59,549 nt of DNA from a virus. Every line of letters starts with the position of its first letter. Positions within the stretch are counted from its first letter, which is position 1. Both the position numbers and the translations under genes were made by a program. Shown here one piece after another: positions 54,036 to 59,549 of this stretch. The stretch spans positions 1 to 59,549 of the IMG/VR virus record IMGVR_UViG_3300042465_001115; one strand, given 5' to 3'. Below the pieces are notes generated by a model. It was not told the origin of the DNA, did not search any database, and worked only from the letters and a program-made list of their open reading frames with translations.

Positions 54036-54692
54036 ATGGCAGTCGTACGAATCTCTGACTCCCTGAAGAATGACATCGTCAACAACGCACGTAACTCTTT
54101 CCGATCCCAGGTGATCGCAGTGGCTCACTTCCAGTGCCCGCCTGAGGTGATGACGGGTGACCGCATCCTCAATGCATTCATCGGGGTGGAGAACCTGGAG
54201 CGCATGAACTTGTTGCCCGTTGGGTACTTCAAGGAGGTGGAGAAGGTCAAGATCATGCGCATCATGACCTCCAGTTCCAGCAACATCCTGCTCCAGAAGG
54301 ACTTCCCCCTCAGCGGCAAGCGACGTGTGCCCTACGATCCGCAGTCCAACAACATCCAGTACATAAGCAACGGCTACTCCCCGACGTTCCAGGCAACGCT
54401 GGATCCGTTCTGGGATGAGATGCGTGCCCTGGCCATTGCGTGGCATGAGAAGAAGACCGCTACGGCGAAGCGGCAGGAGGAGTTCGTGACCTCCGTCAAG
54501 ACCATCCTCGGTCAGTTCACCACGCTGGCTCCTGCCCTCAAGGCGTGGCCTGCCCTGTGGGATCTTGTACCGGAGAAGGACAAGGAGCGGCACCGCACCG
54601 TGGTGTCCAGGGAGAAGGCTTCCGCTGACCTGTCCGGGGTGGACCTCAACAAGCTCACGGCCCTGGCTACCCAGGCCAAGATGATCCGCTGA
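54036..54692 (+). CDS. Hypothetical 218-residue protein next to the CobS/CobT cassette
   Basis: The ATG at 54036 has AGGAG 5 bases upstream; the GTG at 54030 is less likely. The protein is helical at both ends. The segment FTTLAPALKAWPALWDLVPE is a pattern seen in phage proteins near nucleotide-modification genes (Nmad5-like), but without diagnostic residues. The function is unknown. Position after the cassette and before the polymerase makes a role in DNA metabolism plausible. Confidence 0.55.
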   Translation: MAVVRISDSLKNDIVNNARNSFRSQVIAVAHFQCPPEVMTGDRILNAFIGVENLERMNLLPVGYFKEVEKVKIMRIMTSSSSNILLQKDFPLSGKRRVPYDPQSNNIQYISNGYSPTFQATLDPFWDEMRALAIAWHEKKTATAKRQEEFVTSVKTILGQFTTLAPALKAWPALWDLVPEKDKERHRTVVSREKASADLSGVDLNKLTALATQAKMIR

Positions 54693-54701
54693 GGAGGGGC
54701 T

Positions 54702-55469
54702 ATGTTTCACAGCTACGCTGACGTTACCAAGTGGTTCACTCCCCGCGACCCCGAAAGGGGTAAGCAACTGACATCCTTCCTCAGGATGTACGTGGAAGAT
54801 GGCCTCCCCACCATCTACTTCGCCACCCCATCCCACAAGGGTGAGGCTCTGTGTCGCATCTACCCTGATGACACGGTGAAGTTCGTTGCCTCGGTTGCCA
54901 CACTGCGAGCCCGCATCGTGACAGTAGGTTCCACCCTTCCCAGGATCATGCGGTTCTGGTTTGCCCGGATATCGAAGGGCCGGTATGCATGCGTCCCGCT
55001 CACCCTGGGAGGACGGTATGGCGACCCGAAGGGAGGGTACGAATACTTCCCTGGGCTCAAGTTCAACATGAGCAGCGGTGCGTGCCTCAACCCCTTGGAG
55101 TACGAGGAGGACCCGGAGCGCAAGAAGTTGTGGCTTGCGTGTCTGCGCAAGTTCAAGAACAACATCCGAACACGTGCCAAGATCGGTGCGCTGGATACCT
55201 TCTGCGCCTCACTACCCATGCCGATTACGGAGAAACCCCAATGGGACTCCGAGGGATGGCGGAACAAACTGTACGGCTGCATCCGGAACAACACGGTGGA
55301 CAACGAGATCCTCATCGGCTTCGCTGCCTCTGCCACATCGTTCCCCTTCTGGGGTAGCAGGTCGAAGGTGGACGGGCAGAAGATCCTGGATGCCATGAAC
55401 TCGGTGTGCGATGAGCAGAGCCGTGCCATGCGTGTGATGTTTGGTGCACTGCGTGAGCGACGTACCTGA
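54702..55469 (+). CDS. Hypothetical 255-residue protein
   Basis: AGGAGG lies 7 bases before the ATG. It begins MFHSYADVTKWFTPRDPERG and has mixed alpha/beta structure (PRIMRFWFARISKGRYACVP, then WLACLRKFKNNIRTRAKIGA). Basic and aromatic residues are frequent. I recognise no domain. It overlaps the next small gene by 17 bases. Possibly a DNA-processing or host-shutoff factor. Confidence 0.55.
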   Translation: MFHSYADVTKWFTPRDPERGKQLTSFLRMYVEDGLPTIYFATPSHKGEALCRIYPDDTVKFVASVATLRARIVTVGSTLPRIMRFWFARISKGRYACVPLTLGGRYGDPKGGYEYFPGLKFNMSSGACLNPLEYEEDPERKKLWLACLRKFKNNIRTRAKIGALDTFCASLPMPITEKPQWDSEGWRNKLYGCIRNNTVDNEILIGFAASATSFPFWGSRSKVDGQKILDAMNSVCDEQSRAMRVMFGALRERRT

Positions 55470-55623
55470 GGACGATACAAGAGACGAACCACGACCTCCC
55501 GGAATGACGTTGGCTGAGTGGCTGTGGCCGTTCAAGACCGACGCACAACGGGAGGTTGTGGCTCGATGGTTCAAACGTAAAGACGCTGAGGCACGAGGCC
55601 AAGGCGAGGAGGCTCTGATGTGA
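55453..55623 (+). CDS. Short protein upstream of DUF3310
   Basis: This gene starts at the GTG at 55453; upstream TTG or GTG starts are possible. The product has 56 residues and is acidic at the start and basic at the end (WFKRKDAEARGQGEEAL). TLAEWLWPFKTDAQREVV is helical. Overlaps on both sides support it. No family is recognised. Confidence 0.5.
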   Translation: MSDVPEDDTRDEPRPPGMTLAEWLWPFKTDAQREVVARWFKRKDAEARGQGEEALM

Positions 55624-55841
55624 GTGCGAATGATGTGCAAGTAGGTGGTGACCACTACCGCAACAAGACGATTCAGCCGTGGGATGCGATGGAGGCATGG
55701 ATGTCCCCCGAACGGGTCAAGGGATTCATGCAGGGCAACGTCATCAAGTACGTTGCCCGATACGTGGAGAAGGGAGGGGTGGAGGACCTGCGCAAGGCGA
55801 GGCACTACCTCGACAAGCTCATCGAACTGGAGATCTCGTGA
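55620..55841 (+). CDS. DUF3310 protein
   Basis: This 73-residue protein starts at the GTG at 55620 (GTGA). It shows the DUF3310 pattern: VGGDHYRNKTIQPWDAMEAW, MQGNVIKYVARYVEKGG and DLRKARHYLDKLIELE. DUF3310 is very common in phages and is often annotated as a nucleotide kinase-type protein, though that is not established. It is near the polymerase gene, as is usual. Confidence 0.85.
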   Translation: MSANDVQVGGDHYRNKTIQPWDAMEAWMSPERVKGFMQGNVIKYVARYVEKGGVEDLRKARHYLDKLIELEIS

Positions 55842-56071
55842 GCCACATCACCAACAACACGTCCAGTGGTGGTCCATTCGGAGTAACGGGTCTGAAGGCT
55901 GGAAGCAGCCTCATCCTCACCAAGGTAGACGGCACACAAGTAGAACTCGACGGTGAACAACTCACCTTTCTGCTCGACATGATGGGCTTCCTGCGGTTCG
56001 TAGTGAACGCAGACCCACACCTCAAGGAACTCCTCACCGCGTACAAGACGCAGAAACGGATACTGGAATGA
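55838..56071 (+). CDS. Hypothetical 77-residue protein
   Basis: This gene starts at the GTG at 55838 in a GTGA overlap. GVTGLKAGSSLILTKVDGTQ and GEQLTFLLDMMGFLRFVV suggest a beta hairpin followed by helices. Unknown family. Coupled to DUF3310 and to the next small gene. Confidence 0.55.
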   Translation: MSHITNNTSSGGPFGVTGLKAGSSLILTKVDGTQVELDGEQLTFLLDMMGFLRFVVNADPHLKELLTAYKTQKRILE

Positions 56072-56244
56072 GCGAAGAACTATTCGACTACGCACCCATC
56101 ATGACCAAGATGGAGCGCCTCCTCAAGGAGATCCACAAGAACTTCCTGGATGGTAAGCCTGAGGAGAATCTGCCCCTCATCGAAGAGCTTGCTGTTGAAG
56201 CACGCCTGCTGCGGGTCTACACCTTGGGGGTGGTGGGGAAATGA
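56068..56244 (+). CDS. 58-residue helical protein
   Basis: The ATG at 56068 overlaps the previous stop, and the stop overlaps the next gene. The sequence MSEELFDYAPIMTKMERLLK is followed by an acidic helix (PEENLPLIEELAVEARLL). Size and overlaps at both ends argue for a real gene. No family is recognised. Confidence 0.65.
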   Translation: MSEELFDYAPIMTKMERLLKEIHKNFLDGKPEENLPLIEELAVEARLLRVYTLGVVGK

Positions 56245-56480
56245 GTACTTATCGTGATCCGTTCTACCTGGAGGACATGGCCCGACGTATTGGTCATGAC
56301 CCACGGGAGATTGCGTACTACCTAGAGAAGTTGTCGAACCGTATGCGTGCTCTCGAGGAGAAGGTGAGTCAAGCTCCATCGCTATACACGTTTGTGACCA
56401 CCAACTACCCGGAGATCGTGGAGCAGTTCGAACGGGTGCAAGCCACGAAGAAGCGCCTCGGGGCTAAGGAGAAGCCGTGA
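56241..56480 (+). CDS. Small helical protein preceding the polymerase
   Basis: This 79-residue protein starts at an ATGA overlap. It begins MSTYRDPFYLEDMARRIGHD and has a coiled coil (EIAYYLEKLSNRMRALEEKV). It ends in basic residues (KKRLGAKEKP) and overlaps the polymerase start. It may be a polymerase or replication accessory by context. Confidence 0.55.
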   Translation: MSTYRDPFYLEDMARRIGHDPREIAYYLEKLSNRMRALEEKVSQAPSLYTFVTTNYPEIVEQFERVQATKKRLGAKEKP

Positions 56481-58366
56481 TGGATGTTGCAACCATCGAC
56501 TTCGAAACGTACTACGACGATGAGTACAGCCTGTCGAAGATGACCACCGAGGCGTACGTCCGTGACCCGCGTTTCGAGATCATCGGTGTGGGGATCAAGG
56601 TCAACGACTACCCCACCGACTGGTTCACCGGGGACCACGCTGCCATCGGCAAGTTCCTCAAGGGTCTGGACTACCGCAAGCGGGCGATCCTGTGTCACAA
56701 CACAGCGTTCGATGGTGCCATCCTCTCGTGGCACTTCGGCATCAAGCCCAGGCTGTGGCTTGACACCCTCAGCATGGCACGCCCGAACCACAACGTCACT
56801 GTGGGCGGCAGTCTCGCTGCGCTCACCGCGTACTACGGCATCGGCAAGAAGGGGGATGAGGTCGTTGCTGCCAAGGGTAAGCGGCGTGCGGACTTCACCG
56901 AGCGTGACCTTGATCAGTACGGGCAGTACTGCATCAACGACGTGAACATGACCAAGCAGTTGTTCGACAAGCTCAAGGTGGGCTTCCCCGCCAGTGAGTT
57001 GCTGGTCATCGACCAGACGCTGCGCATGTACACCGAGCCGGTAATCGAACTCGACGTGCCCCTGCTGGAGGACCACCTGAAGGAGGTGCGTGCACGCAAG
57101 CAAGCACTGCTGGACAAGTTGTTGGTGGTGTATGGGGATGGGCCTGTGGCTATGTCCCATACGTTGATGAGCAACGAGGCCTTCGCTCAGATGCTGGGGA
57201 ACCTCGGCGTGGATCCACCGAGGAAGATCAGCCGCACCACTGGCAACATGACGTGGGCACTGGCGAAGACCGACAAGGGTATGACCGACTTGCTGGAACA
57301 TCCTGATGAGCGTGTGCAGAGTCTTGTGGCTGCTCGTCTCGGAGTCAAGTCCACCATCGAGGAGACTCGGACCGAAGCCCTCATCGGTGTGGCTGGGCGT
57401 GGCCGACTGCCCATCATGCTGAACTACTACGGTGCCCACACGGGTCGGTTCAGTGGCGGCGACAAGCTCAACCTTCAGAACCTGCCGAGCCGTGGTAACA
57501 CGACGATACGGCGCGCACTGAAGGCACCACCGGACCACAAGATCATTGCCTGTGATTCCTCGCAGATCGAGGCTCGCATGGTGGCGTACATCGCAGGACA
57601 GGAGGACTTGCTGCAAGCGTTCCGTGAGAAGCGTGACGTGTACTCGGAGTTCGCATCCAAGGTGTACGGACGGGACATCACGAAGAAGGACAAGATCGAA
57701 CGGTTCGTAGGCAAGACTTGCATCCTCGGCCTGGGCTACGGCATGGGTGCCGAGAAGTTCCGGCGCACCCTGGAGATCGGACAGGGTGGAGTGAACGTGG
57801 TGATCGACATCCACGAAGCCGAGCGGATCGTCAGGCTGTACCGGCAGGAGAACTGGAAGATCGTGCAGTTGTGGCAGCGGTGCGGCAATGCCCTGAGCAA
57901 CATGGTCTTCGGTACTGGTGGCGAGATCCACCCGCTGCTGCCCTACGACAAGGACGGCATCCACCTGCCGAGCAGGTTCAAGGTCCAATATCCTGCACTG
58001 CGGCAGAACGGCAGCGGCTTCGAATACATCTCGGACGCACGGTCATACCGCAAGGCGCTCAAGGAACGCATCACTGGTGGTGACATCGAGGACATCCCGT
58101 GGACGAAGATCTACGGAGGCAAGGTGGTGGAGAACTGCATCCAGGCACTCGCAGCCATCGTCATCCGTGAGCAGATGGCGACCATCGGGCAGCACTACCG
58201 GGCAGCGTTCCAGGTGCACGACGAGATCATTATCACTGCGAAGAAGGAATACGCAGCAGTGGCGGTGCGGCAACTTGTTGCTGTGATGTCAACCCCGCCC
58301 AAGTGGGCACCCGACCTACCGGTTGCGTGTGAGTCCGGTATGGCTGACAACTATGGAGATACGTGA
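56477..58366 (+). CDS. Family A DNA polymerase with 3'-5' exonuclease
   Basis: This 629-residue protein has both activities. The exonuclease shows DFETY (Asp8, Glu10), an exo-II-like AFDGAILSW, and YGQYCINDVNMTKQL (exo III). The polymerase shows motif A DSSQIEARM (Asp360), motif B-like KDKIERFVGKTCILGLGYG (about 405-423) and motif C HDEIII (His581, Asp582, Glu583). It is shorter than T7 polymerase (704) and lacks a 5'-3' exonuclease. Start at GTG 56477 or ATG 56480. It should copy the genome with the primase-helicase. Confidence 0.92.
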   Translation: MMDVATIDFETYYDDEYSLSKMTTEAYVRDPRFEIIGVGIKVNDYPTDWFTGDHAAIGKFLKGLDYRKRAILCHNTAFDGAILSWHFGIKPRLWLDTLSMARPNHNVTVGGSLAALTAYYGIGKKGDEVVAAKGKRRADFTERDLDQYGQYCINDVNMTKQLFDKLKVGFPASELLVIDQTLRMYTEPVIELDVPLLEDHLKEVRARKQALLDKLLVVYGDGPVAMSHTLMSNEAFAQMLGNLGVDPPRKISRTTGNMTWALAKTDKGMTDLLEHPDERVQSLVAARLGVKSTIEETRTEALIGVAGRGRLPIMLNYYGAHTGRFSGGDKLNLQNLPSRGNTTIRRALKAPPDHKIIACDSSQIEARMVAYIAGQEDLLQAFREKRDVYSEFASKVYGRDITKKDKIERFVGKTCILGLGYGMGAEKFRRTLEIGQGGVNVVIDIHEAERIVRLYRQENWKIVQLWQRCGNALSNMVFGTGGEIHPLLPYDKDGIHLPSRFKVQYPALRQNGSGFEYISDARSYRKALKERITGGDIEDIPWTKIYGGKVVENCIQALAAIVIREQMATIGQHYRAAFQVHDEIIITAKKEYAAVAVRQLVAVMSTPPKWAPDLPVACESGMADNYGDT

Positions 58367-58563
58367 TGAGCAGGATACCGAAAGGACTTGACCAGCAGGG
58401 CAGGCATCCCGAAGCCGCTGAAGCAGCGACTGATCTCGGCATCGAGGAACCCGAGGAGCCTGATCACGACATGCTGCGCATTGTGATTGACGATGTGCTT
58501 CTCGCCCTGGCCGGGATCGCTGCGATCTGCGTGGTTGTGCTGACAGCGGCGGGGTTGGTATGA
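58366..58563 (+). CDS. Small membrane protein after the polymerase
   Basis: This 65-residue protein starts at the ATG at 58366 (or GTG 58363) overlapping the polymerase stop. The acidic N-terminal half (ATDLGIEEPEEPDHDM) precedes a hydrophobic segment to the end (VLLALAGIAAICVVVLTAAG). It is a C-tail-anchored type protein of unknown role, possibly directed at the host membrane. Confidence 0.6.
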   Translation: MSRIPKGLDQQGRHPEAAEAATDLGIEEPEEPDHDMLRIVIDDVLLALAGIAAICVVVLTAAGLV

Positions 58564-58901
58564 GCACACTGGAGAAAGCCGCCCAGCAGGCGCTGGAGGC
58601 GTTGGAAGATTGGGACAGCCCTGTTGCGTTGCCAGCCATCACCGCCCTCAAGGCCGCGCTGGCGCAGCCTGAGCAGGAGCCGGTGGCGTGGCAAGGGGTG
58701 TACGACAAGACCGATCTTTTCTATCGCAAGCCACCGCAAGCTGACGTTAGGCCCCTCTACACCCACCCACCCCGCCGCGAGTGGGTTGGGCTGACGGAGG
58801 AGGAGCGGGCCGACATCTTGTTCCCCCTCACCGCAGCGGGTGCGTCGGACATGGAATGTGCCCGCGCCGTCGAGCAGGCGCTGAAGGAGCGAAACACATG
58901 A
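58560..58901 (+). CDS. Accessory protein with WVGLTEEE motif
   Basis: This 113-residue protein starts at an ATGA overlap. AAQQALEALEDW, VALPAITALKAAL and REWVGLTEEERADI are common segments in accessory proteins of phages of Burkholderiales and relatives. No enzymatic motif is present. This is among the clues to the host range. The next gene overlaps its stop. Confidence 0.65.
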   Translation: MSTLEKAAQQALEALEDWDSPVALPAITALKAALAQPEQEPVAWQGVYDKTDLFYRKPPQADVRPLYTHPPRREWVGLTEEERADILFPLTAAGASDMECARAVEQALKERNT

Positions 58902-59128
58902 CCCCGACCAACAAGCTGCGCTTCGTGGAGCGCGAAGCACCGACAGAAGCACCGACATTCAGCCAAGTATTCGGGTGCGTCACCACCCGCACCGTTCGCA
59001 TCCTCCAGCAATGGTGGGAGGACAGGAACATCATGCTCACGGTGCACATCACCGACCAAGATGGAAACCCCGTGCCGTCGCCCACGCGGGGCGAGTGGCG
59101 CGATGTGCCGGTGGAGAAGGAAGCATGA
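58898..59128 (+). CDS. Hypothetical 76-residue protein
   Basis: The ATG at 58898 overlaps the previous stop; the longer upstream frame is rejected. TRTVRILQQWWEDRNIMLTV and VHITDQDGNPVPSPTRGEW suggest a mixed helix and beta fold. Unknown family. The next gene starts within its stop codon. Confidence 0.55.
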   Translation: MTPTNKLRFVEREAPTEAPTFSQVFGCVTTRTVRILQQWWEDRNIMLTVHITDQDGNPVPSPTRGEWRDVPVEKEA

Positions 59129-59247
59129 TCCCCGCCGAATGCATGGAGTACACCGCCGTGTTCAAGACCCTGAAGCTGGAGTTTGGAATCGTGGCTATCG
59201 TGGCGCTGCTGATTGGCATCTGGATCGGGAGGCGTGGAGATGACTGA
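59125..59247 (+). CDS. 40-residue single-pass membrane peptide
   Basis: The ATG at 59125 overlaps the previous stop. After a short polar start the sequence has one hydrophobic segment (FGIVAIVALLIGIWIG) and a charged tail (RRGDD). Its stop overlaps the next start. Such mini-membrane proteins are frequent in phages; function unknown. Confidence 0.6.
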   Translation: MIPAECMEYTAVFKTLKLEFGIVAIVALLIGIWIGRRGDD

Positions 59248-59549
59248 CCAACCCGAAGCCCTGCGGCTGGCTGATGCGCTTGAAGCGTACTGGGGCGCAG
59301 ACCTCGGCCACGACCGCGAACGACAAGCCGCCGCCGAACTGCGCCGTTTGCACGCGGAGAACGAGCGCCTGCACCAGATCAACCAGTCGCACGAGATGAA
59401 GCTGTCCGTGCGTGGGTATGAGATACAGATCGAAGACCTGAGGTTGGCGCACGCTGAACTGCACGCCCTGAACGGGAAACTGCTGGAGGCGTTGGTCAGC
59501 TTCACAAAGTCCGACAACCTCAGGTCTTCGATCTGTATCTCATACCCAC
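59240..59549 (+). CDS. Small coiled-coil accessory protein, N-terminal part (gene spans the contig junction)
   Basis: The ATG at 59240 overlaps the previous stop (ATGACTGA). The frame runs MTDQPEALRLADALEAYWGA into the terminal repeat at 59390, and continues at base 1 of the contig to the stop at 204, giving 117 residues. The codons after 59515 (NLRSSICISYP) come from the fold-back and are not part of the true protein. Confidence 0.7.
   Translation, partial: MTDQPEALRLADALEAYWGADLGHDRERQAAAELRRLHAENERLHQINQSHEMKLSVRGYEIQIEDLRLAHAELHALNGKLLEALVSFTKSDNLRSSICISYP
59390..59515. repeat. Right copy of 126-bp terminal direct repeat
   Basis: Identical to 1-126. It joins the two halves of the junction gene in frame, which supports circular continuity. 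Confidence 0.95.
59515..59549. repeat. 35-nt fold-back of the terminal sequence
   Basis: The last 35 bases are the reverse complement of 23-57 and therefore of 59412-59446. They would pair as a 35-bp stem with a 68-base loop. They break the junction gene, so they are probably an artefact of sequencing, amplification or assembly. Confidence 0.9.

Noticed and set aside
1-59549. Temperate phage or prophage
   Set aside because: No integrase, excisionase, attachment-site pair or CI-type repressor was seen; the 94-residue HTH protein is too small and too close to replication genes to suggest a lysogeny switch.
1-59549. tRNA genes
   Set aside because: No stretch with a convincing cloverleaf and T-arm sequence was noticed; non-coding space is limited to the regions described.

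Overview
The window is an essentially complete genome of a tailed, podovirus-like phage, given as a linear contig. Bases 1-126 recur exactly at 59390-59515, so the molecule closes to a circle of 59,389 bp, or is circularly permuted or terminally redundant. The last 35 bases are a fold-back of the same terminal sequence. The genome is G+C-rich by eye and packed with genes that overlap by 1-4 bases (ATGA, GTGA, TGATG). I see no integrase, repressor, tRNA, CRISPR or phage RNA polymerase, which suggests a lytic phage relying on host RNA polymerase. The short accessory proteins resemble those of phages of Burkholderiales or related betaproteobacteria; this host guess is weak.

Two transcription arms diverge from a control region near 46 kb. 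The leftward arm (45952 down to 8620) is the virion and lysis arm. In order it holds the candidate small terminase, large terminase, a terminator, portal, scaffold, P22-like major capsid protein, decoration-type proteins, two beta-helix tailspikes, a two-LamG protein, tail fibre proteins, SU10-type adaptor, a spike-anchor-like protein, a glycine-rich adhesin, 3TM holin with M15 endopeptidase, a large nozzle-like tail protein, internal virion proteins with a lytic transglycosylase, and a 2819-residue polyvalent protein. The last is presumably ejected with the DNA.

The rightward arm runs from 46337 through the contig end and on from base 1 to 8633. It opens with two related early genes flanking about 0.7 kb of AT-rich, repeat-filled non-coding DNA that looks like a replication origin or early control region. 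Then come many small accessory genes, several with zinc-type cysteine pairs, and a MoxR/CobS-like ATPase, DUF3150-like protein and CobT/VWA-like protein cassette with companions. DUF3310 and a family A DNA polymerase follow. After the junction come more small genes, a RecB/Cas4-like nuclease, a VRR-NUC nuclease, an SNF2-like helicase, a Cys-rich candidate ssDNA-binding protein, an HTH protein and a primase-helicase fusion. The two arms collide tail to tail, overlapping by 14 bp at 8620-8633.

The best leads for new biology are the duplicated early gene cassette around the repeat-rich region, the CobS/DUF3150/CobT cassette, the giant polyvalent protein with a zincin-like motif, the stand-alone protein related to the tailspike N-terminus, and the repeated modules inserted in both tailspikes. 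All functions are assigned by reading the sequence; no database search was run.
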